From: Rapana venosa
Taxonomy: Eukaryota > Mollusca > Gastropoda > Neogastropoda > Muricidae
DNA: 64,000 nt
Direction: 5' to 3'
Assembly (NCBI GenBank): GCA_028751875.1
Contig: CM054141.1
Span: 74,847,575 to 74,911,574, forward strand
Shown here: piece after piece, positions 48,277 to 61,825 of the stretch
Position numbering within the stretch: the first letter of the stretch is position 1
How the letters are laid out: the number at the start of each line of letters is the position of its first letter
Position numbers and translations under genes: made by a program
The notes under the pieces: model-generated
What the model was told of the DNA's origin: nothing
Databases searched by the model: none
Seen by the model: the letters and a program-made list of their open reading frames with translations, nothing else

Positions 48277-48510
48277 CGTGTGTTACACAAAATTATTTAG
48301 CGCACGTAAAAGAACCCGCGGCAACAAGAGAGTTGTCCCTGGCAAAATTCTTAGAAAAAAGCCACTCTGATAGGGAAACAAATACAGTTGCAGACCAAAA
48401 AAACAAAAAAGGTGGCGCTGCCCTTGTGACGACCCGCTCTCCCTGGGAGAGTAGCCTGAATTTCACGCAGAGAAATCTCGTGACTTAAAGTGGTATAAAT
48501 AAAATAAACA
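48100..48510 (+). mobile_element. tRNA-headed SINE, apparently complete
   Basis: The A box TGGTCTAGAGG at 48,117-48,127 fits the polymerase III consensus. The B box GGTTTGAATCC at 48,176-48,186 has one mismatch. The central domain CTTTCGGATGAGACGATAAA lies at about 48,249-48,268, followed by CGAGGTCCCGTGTG. The body has GAACCCGCGGCAACAAGAGA near 48,311, and the tail is AAATAAAATAAAC near 48,497. Transcription would start at the head by polymerase III, and movement would need a LINE in trans. The tail differs from the ATT tail of the SINE at 3,206, so the two probably use different LINE partners. Confidence 0.8.
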
Positions 48511-48514
48511 CGTT

Positions 48515-49080
48515 TACAGAAAAATATTTAGACATACTTATAAAACACAGAATGAAGCAGAGATTCGGGATATAGCCAGACTATATAAAACAGGCAGAAC
48601 GTTTAAGTTTGTACAGATTGTGTTTTATTTTTATTCGTAAGAATTTGTTATATGTATATTTTTACTATTATCCTTTAAGAACTAGATTTTACATTTACTA
48701 TTTATATAAATATATTTTACTGAAATTCTTATAGCATAAAAGAAATTTATTAAATTCTAAATAAAACAAGTATAGATTATATAAAAATATAAAAACAATG
48801 CTAAAAAACTAAACTGCAATTTCTTTAAAAGATTGTTCTTTCCCCTTTTCTGCACGCCTCTGTGCTAGTATATATTTATATATTTCATTATACAGTTGAT
48901 ACTTTATTGTTTTTTGTGTTTTTCATTTATCACATTTCTTACTGAGCATAATTTCTTGTATTGTATATAAAAACAAATTGGTCTTAAAGTAATAAAAGGA
49001 CAGATAAATAAAAGGAGAAACAATATGAAGGAAACAAAACTGCAATTTCTTTATTGATTCTTTCCCTTAGTCTACACGTC
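48515..49080. other. AT-rich stretch without gene
   Basis: Strongly AT-rich, with no open frame of note. CTGCAATTTCTTT with a nearby TTCTTTCCC block occurs near 48,813 and again near 49,041, a small internal duplication. Confidence 0.5.
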
Positions 49081-49084
49081 AACC

Positions 49085-49198
49085 CGCTCTCTCTCTCTCT
49101 CTCTCTCTCCTTCTCTCTCTTCTCTCTCTCTCTCCTCTCTCTATCTCCCCTCTTCTCTCTCTCCTTCTTAACACATACACATACACGCACGCACGCAC

Positions 49199-49251
<53 letters not shown>

Positions 49252-49265
49252 CACACACACCACAG
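49085..49265 (+). repeat. (CT)n and (CA)n microsatellites
   Basis: CT run 49,086-49,168, then CA run 49,200-49,260. A further CA run lies at 49,442-49,530. Confidence 0.95.
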
Positions 49266-49438
49266 GTAGATTTTAAAGGTTTATTGTTAAGTCCTATGGG
49301 GCATTTATTGTAGTTGTAGTTCTGTTTGAATTTTTTTTCCCTTTTTTCCCCCCTTCTTTTTCTATTGTTTTTAAAATGTTTTTCTTACTCTGTTTATGTT
49401 AAGAATACTACTTGTGTTTTTCCCTTGTTATTACTCTT

Positions 49439-49486
<48 letters not shown>

Positions 49487-49589
49487 ACCACACACACACA
49501 CACACACCACAAAACACACACAAAACACAAAACACACACTCGCACATTCATATTAAATGCATTAAATGCACATTAAATGCATATTCCAA

Positions 49590-50540
49590 TCCAAGATTTA
49601 TAGATATGGGGACCCCAAGGATCAGTAGTGGCACCCAAACTCTTTAATAAACTTAACATATTTATCTTCCCAATATAGTGTCCAACAATATTGAATTGGT
49701 TCAATATGCAGATGATTTATGCATATGGATGAAAGTAACCATGGGAAAAAACACACTCCAATAAGATCTCTTAACTATATAGAAAGGTTTATCAAAAAGA
49801 GTTAAATAAGATATATAAAATTTAGAAAGAAAATGGATTAAAAGCATCTCCCGACAAATCCCATATGATGCTTTTCAAAAACTGGCTACAATCCACAGGC
49901 CTGCCCTTCTTTTAAAATAGGAGATTCTGTGTTAGAATAAAAGAAAAATTTAAAATTTCTAGGGGTATTTTTTCACACAAAACTGTCATGGAACAAACAA
50001 ATTGAATATGTCCTGACCAAGCTAGAAAAAGTCTTAACTTGCTAAAAATGGTGAGCAAGCAATACTGGGGCCAAGATATGTCATCTCTTATCCATTAGCA
50101 CAGCACTTGATTGATTAGATTAACTTTTGCACAGGAAATTTTTTTCTCTGCTCCTAAATGTTGCTAAGAAAAATGCAGAGTGTAGACAGTAAATCATTCA
50201 AGTTGGCAATTGGTTTCCTGTACACGCATCAACTTTAAAATGTATGCTGAAATAAATATCCTACCTTTTGAAGAACAAATTAAACTTGCCTCGGCAAGTA
50301 TAATTTAAGAAGTTCGACAATTCAGAATTTTAATATCAAAGAACTTCATTTAAAATCGGATGTGATTTCCTAAAAGGGCTAAATCCAAAACAAGCACTAA
50401 CAACAATCAGTTCTTACACCTCTGATCTGTTCACATCTTCAGGAATGAAAGTCAGAAATGTGCATCTCGCCCAGTTTTCTCCACAATTCCAAAGTGGGAA
50501 TTAAACAGGTTGAGTTTGATTTGATTATTTTAATATCAAA
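49590..50540 (+). mobile_element. Jockey-like LINE RT remnant
   Basis: Broken frames contain MGTPQGSV-like residues near 49,605, VQYADDLCIWMK (catalytic Asp pair at about 49,708-49,713), SPDKSHMMLFKN near 49,850, and LKFLGVFFHTKLSWNKQIEY near 49,950-50,010. Thumb residues YAEINILPFEEQIKLASA follow near 50,240. This order and the FLGV...LSW..HI-like block are typical of jockey/CR1-group RTs. There are many frameshifts; no endonuclease or 3' tail was seen. It may be degraded by sequence errors as well as mutation. Confidence 0.8.
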
Positions 50541-50561
50541 AAAAAAGAAATCCCCCCTTTT

Positions 50562-51745
50562 TATGCTCCAGCTCCTGTATTCAAGTCTGGGTCCAGTGCA
50601 TTAAGACTGTCATAAGATACTCTTGCGAGCCTCTGATTTTACTTCCCGCCCATGAGTGCGTCAATGTCATCGGCCCAACAACCGTGAGCTTGCTGAGGAG
50701 ACGGATCTGCGCCAATCGGATGCCAAGAAGAATGGTTTTAGCAGTGGAAAGTTCATGGAGGAAGTTCCTCTCTCATATGTTTTCCAAAAACAGATTATAC
50801 AGGACCTGGAAGATAAACAGGATCCCTTGTACGCAGACCCCACACAACTGTGGTTTTGAAGTAGTCACATCCGACCTGATTGTTTAGACGCGATGCTGCA
50901 CTGTTTGCAGGTCGTTGTATAGCTGCATTGAAATGTTCATGCACTAGTCCTTCATTCACCAATGCCAAACATTCTGAGGGTACCCTGCTACACATCGGGC
51001 CTTCGTGCCTTACTACATGTCGACAAGCCTTACTTGAAAGTCGATGATAGTTGTGGAAACAGGTCTCTCTGATGATTGAAGATGTTTTTCCAATCAGGAC
51101 TGTGGCAGTTGATAAGAAATTGTTCGATTGTGCTCTGCCTGGCCCTGAACCCCAGCTTCGTTACTCTGCAAGGTGTTTTCTGCCTCCTTCTTGAGTCGAT
51201 TCACAAATAACTTTGCGCTGTTGATCTTGCTGGCGTGGCTGGATGAGGCTGATTGTTCTATAGTTTTAGGCGATTGGCGGTAAAATCCCCTTCTTGGGCA
51301 GAGCGTCCATGGATGAATTGATTGTGTCCATTCTCACGTTGGCTACGTGTTTTGTTTCTCCCACCAAATCTTCTCGAAGCTAGCCTGTAATCATATGTGA
51401 ATGACTGTTTCGCTCACCATGCTAGAGCAGCTGCTGGTTGTATTGTCTGCTCCTGGGACATGTTCTACTGTAAGCTGCCGATGTTCCTTGCCACATTCTA
51501 TCCCTCAGCTATAGTCAGATGGCGAGGGCGTCTCTTGTTGTTGCTGCTTTCTCTGTTATTATGCTCTAATGGTTCAGGTTTGTATTGGGTGTTGTATAGT
51601 CTCGCGACCAATACTACAGCTACACATCGTTCAATGCAGCTCGACAGGAGGCTCTTCTGGTAGAGGAGCCGTTTCGGAGCTCCTAGTCCTTCATATGACT
51701 GATGTTTTAGGTTGAATTGATTTGTTGTGTTGTTCTCTCGCGACA
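50562..51745 (-). mobile_element. RTE family A fragment in the second direct copy
   Basis: Counterpart of 42,497-43,490 with about 19% extra length from scattered insertions. No frame survives. It begins mid-RT at the duplication junction. Confidence 0.85.
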
Positions 51746-53535
51746 CCACCTGACCATTACACCACATCACACCACCAGCATCACACGTCACCCCTCACAC
51801 CACAACACATACAAAACACCACTACACATCAACACCCACAACACCCACCACAAACACACACACGAACAACCACACAACACCACACAACCACCCATGACAT
51901 CACCACACCACTACACCACACCACACCACTACACCACATCACCAATACCTCCACCACCCTACGACACCACACAATCAACACTCACAACATCTACCCTCAA
52001 ACTATATCAACAAACACACAACATACAACACCACTTAACTCAATCACCACAACCCACGATCACTTACGTACACACCACAAGCGTCATTACCCAACACCAA
52101 CCGACACCAACACCACCGAATAACATCTCCACGACACAACACCACCACATTACTCGACCACAGCACATCAAACACACAGACACACTCCACAACACCATTA
52201 CCTCACAACACAACACACCAATCAAGGACGAAGCTTCTAAACGAACCACCAGCTCTAACCACCACACCAAATCACACCACCACACACTCTATATACACAC
52301 CCACAACTCACATCACACTACTCAATAACCATTACAATTACCCATGTACAGCAACCCACAGCATACCACACCAGACGCAAGACAAACACCCACCGATGGA
52401 ACAGCCACATCAACATCACCACATTCTACACAAGCATACATAACCACCAAGTCAAACACAACCTATCACACCACCAGACCACGACCAGCCGATACACCAA
52501 CATACACCAGCACAAACACCACTACACCACACCATCTACAATCAATCGCCACCCAACAACCACACCGACACCAGACTACCACACACACCACACAAGCAGA
52601 CACCACACATTACACCCACATATTAACACAACGACCACACCATCCACACCATTCCACACCACGCCACCCCACCCCCGACTCACACAACCACAGTACCACA
52701 CGACAACCCCTACCCCGACCCACACCCCACACACACTACCACACCACACCACACCTCATACTAGCACACCCCCATCACCAACTTCACTCCACACACAGAA
52801 TAACACCATCCACATTCGCACCGACCACCTCACACCGCGAATACACAACACCACACCATCAACCACACCATCAACACAACCATCAACCACATCACCACCC
52901 CATCACAAACAGCACACACCAAACAAGACCACACCCCCCCACCCCCCCCAAATAACCACACCCACACCACACCACAACACCACATGACCCACACAACACA
53001 ACCACATCAGCCACTATAGGCACGACTTAGCACATATACAAATCACGATATACCACGACACCACCCGAACTCGTGCCCACCACGACACACCACACAAACA
53101 CACCACACTTCACCACCACACCACTCCAAACCATACCAACACTACCACTATCAACACACCACACCACAAGCACACCTTACTATCACACCGCACCACCCAC
53201 CATACACCAACCACACATCAAAAATCATACCAACCACACTCCAATCACGTAACCAGCACCACACCCACACAACAATACTACCATACATGATCCACACAGA
53301 GTACCACACTGTTTACACCATCACCTACTACAAAACACCAAACCGAACCCATCCACACACAACACCACTACCTCCATTAACCACACCACACTACCCACAC
53401 CACCCGTACACCACATCACACTGCACACACACCACAGCACACACACACACACCTACAACACCACACACACACCACACACACACACAACACACGCACATCA
53501 CACACACTACAGACCAGACACACCACACACAACAC
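51746..53535 (+). repeat. CCACA satellite in the second direct copy
   Basis: Counterpart of 43,490-45,115, with occasional G and T insertions. Confidence 0.85.
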
Positions 53536-55945
53536 CAATGACTAGAAGCAATGATACTGCTCGCTCAGTCTGCCTCATTGCTGTCTTAAATGTCTAAGGG
53601 AATACAACCTCTTATAGTAGCTTATGTAGAGCGACAGAGGAAAAACAGTGAGGGGGAGCTCCCTTAAAAACCCCAAGCTACTCAGAACGTGTCAGAGTGA
53701 ATAGAATGAGTCTTAATTGAGAACAAACATGTATGCATGACATAATAATCAGTAGCAAGCAGAACGTCACACCACACCACACACACACACCACACAACAA
53801 CGACCCACACCACACACATCACACACACACACGCACGCACGCACGCAGCACGCCGCACGCACGCACCGCACAACACACACAAAACAAACACGCACCACGC
53901 TCTCACACACCCCGCACCCCTACTCACACCACACACACACGACACTACACAACAGACACACACCACACACACACACACCCCACTACACATACACGAGGAA
54001 GCATCGCGCGCCGTGCGCAGCACACACAACACACACACACACTGACAACACGGACACTACCATTATGTAAACACACTTGCGCGCCGCAGTAGCGTCACAC
54101 GCACAGCACACAGTTCACATACACACGCAAATACATAGACAAGCTTTAGCGTGGGGCGCACACACACACATATACACAACCACGCTCGCCCACACACACG
54201 AGTGCCAGCACCTACAAACACGCACGCTCACAAACAGCCATGCACGTGGCGCGTCACGCGCGCTCACACCACCACTCTTGTCCCAAATAACACGCACCCT
54301 ACTACTACTATGTCACAGCGCTTGCGTCGCGTTGCACCAAGACACACACACACACATATACACAGACAGACTCGCACACTAACACGCTCGCCAGCACTAC
54401 GAGACACACGCACGCACGACACACACACAATATGCACGTGTGATCACAGCCGCGCACCCCCCACACACCACACAACACCCCTCATATACACAGCACATAC
54501 ATACACACGCTTGTTGTGCGAGTGCAAACACAAACGCAGCGAACACACGCCACACACACAATACACAGACATCGCTCGCACACTTACTCTCGCTACACAG
54601 CACAGCTCACACACACGGCTCCAGCTACACTGCACACACACACATCGCACACTCACACACAAAACATAACACACACACTTGCCGCGTCGCGCGCGCAACA
54701 GCACGCACGCACACCCACCAACACAGCACACAATCACAGTATAGAAGCAAAGGACTGATCAGCAGTGCAGCTCATTGCTGTGCTTAATGGTCTAAGGGAA
54801 ACAACTTCTTTTAGTCGCTAAGTAGAACACAGAAAACAGTCTCGTGAGGTGAAGCTCCCTTAAAAACCCAAGCCTCTAGTACACGGTCCAGTGATAGGAC
54901 TGGGTCTTCTGACAAACAAACATGTCAAGCAATGACACATAATAATTCAGTTAGCAGCATAACGGCCACACACACACACACACGCACACGTGCCATCAGA
55001 CACGCACGCACGCAGCGAGCACGCACCGCACGCACAACACACACACACACACACCACACATACACACCAGAGACACACACATGCACGTGCGCATCGGGGG
55101 AGGCGCACAACAAAACACACTGACATACACCCATCAATAAATACACGCTAGCGCGCCTCGCGTGCGTACACACGCACACACACATTCAAATACACACGCA
55201 ACTAATAGACAAACTTGTTGCTGTCGGCACGCGCGTGCGCACCACCACACACAAGCACAGACAGACCGCGTCGCGATAACCACCACATGCTCGCCACACT
55301 ACGAACACGCACGCTCCACATACACATATGGCGAACGTGCGACGATCACGCGCGCACAACAACAGCCGCCTCATACACACGCACATACATACACACGAAT
55401 TGCGTGCGTGCGCCACTGCACACACATCACGAGACAACGACTCGCACACACACACGCAGACGCACACCTACACACACACAACTCGCACGCTCGATCGCAC
55501 ACACACGCATATATGCACGTGCGCATCCTCACGGGACGCGCGCAACATCGTACAACACAAACACACACGCTAACACCACGCAGCATCACAACACACCGCT
55601 CACAGATACAACACGTCACATAATACACACGCTTTGTGTGCGCTGTGCAACACAAACGCACGCACCACACACACACACACACTCACACACACACTCACGA
55701 CACACACACAGCACACTCACACACCGCACACTCGCACGCCACACACAAACACACACAACACACGCACGCACGCAGTGCGAGCATGCAAACACGCACACTC
55801 GAACGCGATCACACGCAGCACGCAACGCACACACACACACACGGCACATCCACGTAGCGCGCGCCCCACCACACACAACACACACACACCACACACAACA
55901 AACACACACACACACACACACAGACGCGCGCTAACACATCGCACT
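53536..55945 (+). repeat. CA/CG higher-order repeat in the second direct copy
   Basis: Two units with complex starts near 53,540 and 54,745. GCGCATC-like blocks are still recognisable (for example 55,088 and 55,520). Confidence 0.85.
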
Positions 55946-56109
55946 CAATTTATGCCAGTATGTGTGTACCTGCTGTTCAGTGTCTATGTGCCTGTGTCTC
56001 TGTATCCTCATTTCACTCACAATTTGTTTTGTACTGGCTCGTTATTCTGTCCATACCTGTCTATCTAGTCTGTCCATGTCTGAGTCTGTCTGTCGTTGAT
56101 CTGTATGGC

Positions 56110-56170
56110 TGTCTCAGTCTGTCTGTCTGTCTCTCTCTCTGGTCTCTCTCTCTCTCTCTCTCTCTCGAGA
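56110..56170 (+). repeat. (CTGT)n/(CT)n tract, second copy
   Basis: Counterpart of 47,405-47,555, disrupted. A C-rich homopolymer block at 56,312-56,368 has no counterpart in the first copy. Confidence 0.8.
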
Positions 56171-56509
56171 CTCTCATCTTCGCAAGCAGAAGCAAGCAAG
56201 CGCAGCGTTGCGCGCGGCCCGATATCGAATACCAGTGCATGCATGTTGCGTGCCATTGTGTGTATGACTCGTGGTGTATGAGGCGCAAATGAATGATGTT
56301 GTATATGTGTCCCCCCCCCCCCCCCCCATCCACCCTTCCCCCCCACCCCCCCCCCACCCCCACCCCCCGCGCCCCAGTGGATGTATTTACGTGCAAGTGT
56401 ATTTGTGGGTCCACTGTCGATTTTGTGTATGTCTGCCTTTTGTCTGTCTCTGTCTACTGTGACCTTGATAAAGTCTGAGTGGTGCTAGTGGGTTCTCTTC
56501 TGCGTTGAT

Positions 56510-56660
56510 AATGCATGGTTGCACGCATGGGACTAGGTTATCATTCAATCTGAGAAGACTAGCACCCAGACCACCACTCATGATCTAGTGATGAGGAAAG
56601 TTTAACTTCTCTAGCGCGGAAGGTTACCTGTTGACCATCAATCCGATCTGAGAGTGTGTG
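56510..56660 (-). mobile_element. SINE fragment in the second direct copy
   Basis: Counterpart of 47,740-47,875; AGCACCCAGACCACCACTCA is intact at about 56,560-56,580. Confidence 0.7.
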
Positions 56661-56939
56661 TGTGTGAGGTGTGTGTGTCAGTGTGAGTGTTGGTGTGTAC
56701 TAGTGGTGATGGAGTGTGTGTGTGTGTGTAGCCTATAGATTTAAGTCATCGCATCATTGTCTTTATGCATCAGCTCCTCATATTGCTCTGTGAGCTGCTA
56801 TGAGTTCCAGTAGGTCGCAATGTGTCTTTGTTTCGTCGTCTCGTGGTTTCGATGTGAGTTCAGACTTTGGAAAAGAGGAAAGAGGACAACGAGATGGGGA
56901 GGAGCTGACAAGAAAGAACACTGGAACTCCTATGCACAA

Positions 56940-58100
56940 CGCAGTGGAGTGTCCGGTGCGGTGAGAGGTTGTTAGTATATCGTTCGGTATAGAGGGAGTC
57001 TTTTGAGAGGTGGAATGTTGTGTTTGATTACAAGCACAGCTGCTGATCTTATCTATCTCCCATATTGTGCACTGGTCTCTTGCAAACTTCTTTTCCGCAT
57101 CATAGTCCCTTGACGTTACCTGTGCCCTGTACCTGCTGATCTGGGCTGCGTTCGTCTTCTGCTTCGAGTATCCTGTCTGGCTACCGCCCGCGTGTCCTCC
57201 TCCGCGCCTTATATGCTCTGGTACTGTTGCCTTTCTTTTCTCTCCCTTGTCTAGGGACCAGCAGAAAAGGAAGGAAAGCGAGAAGCCGCGGAAAAGTTCG
57301 GGATGCAGTAACGGGTGGTCGCGGGATTATCATAGAACAGACAACAGGCGGTCTCAGACCTCGGTGACACTACGGACGCAAGTGTCTGACGGAATAACCT
57401 GAGAACTAAGTTGAACCACTCCGCGAAGTGTACAGTTCCTTTAGGTAGCGGAGGTGATGCTCTGCGTCTAGCCTTCCTGACTGCAACTACACACGCAAGA
57501 CGTGAAACACATGAGGCACCCGAAAGTCGTACGAGGGAGGTGGCCGTCGCATCATTACCGTAGCCGTGCACGCCGCACCATGAGAAGGTTCCACAGTCGT
57601 TCCGGCGCCACCCCGAGGTGACCTGGACTTGTGAAGCCTCTGTCTTGTTTGACTTTGTTGACTTGAGATCCCAGTGCGTTTCGACGAACCAAAGATAGTA
57701 GGTTTCATGGGCTCTTCTTCTGACGTGGACATCCCGCCAGTTTAGGCATAACGTTTTGCGGCCCGAGAATACTTTGTTTGCATCCACCCCATACAACTCT
57801 CTGCACCAATATGAACCGTCAGCTACGACACAGCTGATACTCTTGAGATGTCGTCTCCCCGTGGTGCATCGGTACTGAGCGCCTTATTTAGTAATATACG
57901 TAATTTCGGAATGTCGTTGACATTTGGTCTGTATGCTGCCTGAGATGTGGACGTACTAATTTTAAAACCGCGATCCGAGGTCCTCAGTGTCGTGCAGGTT
58001 ACATAAACTTATTTTAGACGCCACTGTTACCACGTATAAAAGAAAACCCACCACCAAACCAGGCCACACAAAGAGAGAGCGACGGGATGGTTACCCGAGA
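56940..58100. other. Complex sequence without counterpart in the first copy
   Basis: About 1.1 kb of non-repetitive, moderately GC-rich sequence replaces about 200 bases of the SINE region. A 181-codon minus-strand frame (57,251-57,796) has no recognised domain. It could be a true insertion or severe sequence error. Confidence 0.5.
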
Positions 58101-58492
58101 GTTTTCAGGAGATCGTTTGCAGTTTGTCCCTGGCAAAAATTCTACAGAAGAAGCTTAGTGTGTAGTAAAAAACAAGAAATGAAAAAGAAAACGACACACT
58201 CCGACCCCCCACTGTGAGCAACCTCCCACATAACTCCATGAGAAATCGGGGGATTGATCTCTTTTTGATCGGGACAAGAAAATGATGACAAGTTTTTTCG
58301 CAGACCAAAAAAAAAAACAGAGCAATATATCAAATACAAAAAGAAAATAAAAAAAAAGAAAGAAAAAACACCAAAAACAGAAAAAAAAAACACAAACCAA
58401 AGAAATATAACAACGCAATAAAAAAAGCATACAAAAAAAAAAAAAAAGTAAAGGAACAACAAAAAAAGAAAAAGAAAAAAAAGAAAAAAAGG

Positions 58493-58528
<36 letters not shown>

Positions 58529-59100
58529 AAGGGCGTTCGGTTGGTGATGAGACGCCGCTCTTTCATTTTGCCCTGCGCCATGGGGGCGGAGAATGAACTT
58601 ATTGGTTCTGGAGAGTTTGTGTTGGCGATTTCTTGTAACTTTTTTTTTGAGTTGTTATGGATTAGCATGGCAGCCGGCGTATGATCTGTGAATTCACCGC
58701 TTTGGAGGTTGTGGACCGTTGTGCAGCGAGGTGGTCGTCTTGCCCCTTTGTGGCGCTTTTCTGGACGCGCTTTTGACTTTTTCTTTTGGATTTTCTTTTC
58801 TTTGTCTCTGCCCCCTTATTCGTTTGAGTCGGATGTTGTGTTGATGTTGAGTTGAGCCCCCTTATTGGTGACCAACCCCGACACCGACTCTACCTGTGAG
58901 CGGAGTAACGAGCGGAGAGTATCAGCCGAGGGAGAGGTGGAGAGTCAGGGAGAGTAGCTCCCTACATAAGTCCTTTCTGAACATTACTCACGCACGACGA
59001 AACTGAGAAATTCTCGTTTTTCGTTCCCCGAGAACGTGATGGTTGACCCTTTCTTACACTTAAAAGGAAGTGGGATTCGTTGGGAGAGGTCGGTCATTCA
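58100..59100. other. Expanded SINE-body region with poly-A
   Basis: TTGTCCCTGGCAAAAATTCT (58,123) and GCAGACCAAAAAAAAAAAC (58,300) match the SINE body at 48,334 and 48,392, but the intervals are expanded. A long A-rich tract covers 58,300-58,530, and non-matching sequence follows to about 58,940. Confidence 0.6.
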
Positions 59101-60010
59101 CAATATAAAATGAAATAATATAATTCACCAGTTAACAGACAAAACTATTTGGGACGCATACTTATGAAAACACAGGAATGAAAGCAGTTAGCAGGAACTA
59201 CGAATCTTTTGCGTGCGTCGTACGGTGTCCGTGGGATCTCTTGACTGCGGGGGAATTTGTGGGGAGGGGACTATCATAGCCTACATATAAAACGCCAACA
59301 CGCCAGAAGGAAAAAAGCAGAGACCAACCGCATTAAGCTTGTTGTAGAAGATTGATGTCGTTTTTATTACTTTATTCCGTTCAAAGTAATATTGTATATG
59401 ATGTCATTTTTTATATTATTCCTTTAGAAACTAGATTTGTAACAATATTAACTATTTATTAAATATGTGATTTTAACCTCGACAAATTTCCCCCCGACCC
59501 ACCACGGGTAGAGTAGATAATTTTAATAAGCAAATTTATATAAATTCTGAAATTAAAAACAAGTGTTAGAGTATATAAAAATATAAAAACGATGCTAAGA
59601 ACTAAAACAGCAATTTCTTGTTAAAGAATTTGTTCTTTCCCTAGTCTTGCACTCCTCCTGTAGCTATAGTATATATTTATATATTTCATTTTATACAGTT
59701 GATACTTATATGTTGATTGTGTGTTTTCGCATTCATCACATTTGCTTTGACTGAGCATATTTCTATGTATTGTTATCATAAATAAACAAATTTGGTCGCT
59801 TAAAGTACACTTAAACAAGGACACGCGGATAATACACACTAAAAAAAGGAGGAAAGAAAGAAAGAAAGAAGAAAGGCAAGAGAAGGGACAACGAGAAAAA
59901 GAAGAAAAGAGTAAAAACCGAAAGAAAACGAAGCAGAAACGGAGAATAGGAAAGAAAGAGAAAAGAGAAAGAACATCGAAGAAGAAGAAAAGAGAGAAAG
60001 AGGAAAGAAC
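59100..60010. other. AT-rich stretch of the second copy with GA-rich tract
   Basis: Counterpart of 48,490-49,030. A GAAA/AAGA-rich run at 59,838-60,010 corresponds to only a few bases of the first copy. Confidence 0.6.
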
Positions 60011-60079
60011 AGAAACAATCATGAGGAACACACGACACAACTGCAATTTGTTTTATTGATTCTTTCCCTTAGTCTAACA

Positions 60080-60280
60080 CGTCAACCCGCCCTCTCTCTC
60101 CTCCCTCGATCTCTCCTCTCTCTGCTCTCTCTCTCCTCTCCTCCGCTATCTCTCTCCTCGCTCTCTCATCTTGTCTCTATTAACACGCATACACATACAC
60201 GCACGCACGCACACACACCACACACACACACACACGACACACACACACGTCACACACACACACACTAGCCAAACACACCA
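60080..60280 (+). repeat. (CT)n and (CA)n microsatellites, second copy
   Basis: Counterpart of 49,085-49,265; a further CA run lies at 60,490-60,590. Confidence 0.9.
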
Positions 60281-60634
60281 CAGGTAGATTTTTAAAGGTT
60301 TTATTGATTTTCAACACGTCCTATAGGGCTCAATTTATTGTCAGTTGTTTTCTCGTTTTTGAATTTCTTTTCCTATTTCCACCTTTCCTATGTTTTCTAT
60401 TGTTTTGTAAAAATGTCTGTTCTTGTACTCTGTTTATGTTAAGAATTCTACTTGTGTAGTTTTTCCTCATTGTTATGTACTCTTTTTAACACAACACACA
60501 CACCACACACACACACACACAAGCACCACGCACACACACACACACCACACCACACACACAACACTACACACACACACAACACTCGACCATTTCATATTAA
60601 TGCATTAAATGCACAATTAAATGCATTTCCAATC

Positions 60635-61825
60635 CAAGATTTATAGATATGGGGATCCCCCAAGGGTTCAGTAGTGGCACCATTATCCTTTAATATCTTG
60701 CACCTATGATCTGATCCCAATATAGTGTCCAACAATATTGAATTGGTTCATATGCAGATGATTTAGCATATGGATGAAAGTCAACCATGAAAGACACCTC
60801 CAATAAGATCTTTAACTATATTAGAAGGTTATCAAAGTAGAGTTAAATACGATATATAAATTTATGAAGAAATGATTAACTGCCTATCTCCTGGACAAAT
60901 CCCATATGATGCTTTTCAATCACTGTCCTAGGAAGTTCAACTAGGCTCAACAATGTTCTGCCCCTTCCCTTCTTTAGAATTAGGAGATTTAGTACGTTAG
61001 AATATAAAGAAAATGTTAAAATTTCTTTTTGAAGGGTGTATTTCTCACCACAAAACTCGTCGTTGGAACAATCATATTGAATATGTCGGACTACCAACTA
61101 GAATGTCATAACTTGCTAAAAAAGGTGGCAATGCTGACGCAAGACCGATTATGTGAGCGAAGCAGAAAAATAGTCAGGCGGGGCCAGATTTCAAAGAATA
61201 CATTGCTTTAAAGAGTACTCAGCCAAAGAAAGAAAGATATGCTTACACCGGCGGGCCACAGAGATGAAGTAAGGTCAAGAGATGCAAGAACTGTCATGCC
61301 AATGCTCTTGTCTTATACCCGCGTTTAAGCAGGAATCAGCACTTCTGAGTCACATCTAATCGTTCGATCATACCGCAGTTAATTGAGATGCACAGGAAAT
61401 CTTTCCCTGTTCTGCATCGGTGACCTGCCCTCTCTTAAAATGTAAGTATGTAAGAAAATGCAGAGTGGTATGGTGCTACTTCAAGAGTGGCAGGGACAGG
61501 TTGTCAAGTTACTACAACATATCTGAAGCGTTGGCAATTGGTCAGTGACTGGATGATTCTCTGTTGTTGGTACCGCAATTGCAACTTTAAAGAATGTATC
61601 CCTTGAAATGGAAAATATCCCTACCTTTTCGCATAGACCAAAAATTTTGTAAAACTTTTGCCTACGCAAAGCCTATGATTTTAGAGAGTCAAGTACGACG
61701 CAATTACAGTGATTGCTAACAAGTCAAAGAAACTTCATTTAAAAAATCGGATGTAGATATTCCTAGAACGGGCTAATACCAACAAGCACTAACAGACAAA
61801 CCAGAGTACTTACACCTTGTAAATA
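60635..61825 (+). mobile_element. Jockey-like LINE RT remnant in the second copy
   Basis: Counterpart of 49,590-50,420. CATATGCAGATGAT (catalytic region) is at 60,749-60,762 and CAAATCCCATATGATGCTTT at about 60,896. It has many inserted bases and no usable frame. Confidence 0.8.

Larger units (their letters stand above)
42497..50450 (+). repeat. Direct duplication, first copy
   Basis: The order RTE-A fragment, CCACA satellite, CA/CG higher-order repeat, SINE fragment, SINE, AT-rich stretch, CT/CA microsatellites and jockey-like RT recurs in the same order and orientation at 50,562-61,825. Anchor pairs include 42,497/50,562, 43,501/51,754, 46,223/about 54,755, 47,749/about 56,518, 49,594/about 60,638. 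Confidence 0.93.
50562..61825 (+). repeat. Direct duplication, noisy expanded second copy
   Basis: About 11.26 kb against 7.95 kb. Every interval between anchors is longer than in the first copy: 1,192 against 1,004 bases over the RTE, about 1,200 against 1,092 for one CA/CG unit, about 1,170 against 817 over the RT. Scattered inserted bases explain most of this, plus one larger expansion between about 56,940 and 59,100. The pattern fits insertion-prone, unpolished sequence better than ordinary divergence. Confidence 0.9.

Noticed and set aside
57251..57796. 181-codon minus-strand frame
   Set aside because: It lies in sequence without counterpart in the cleaner copy, has no recognised motif and is probably affected by errors.
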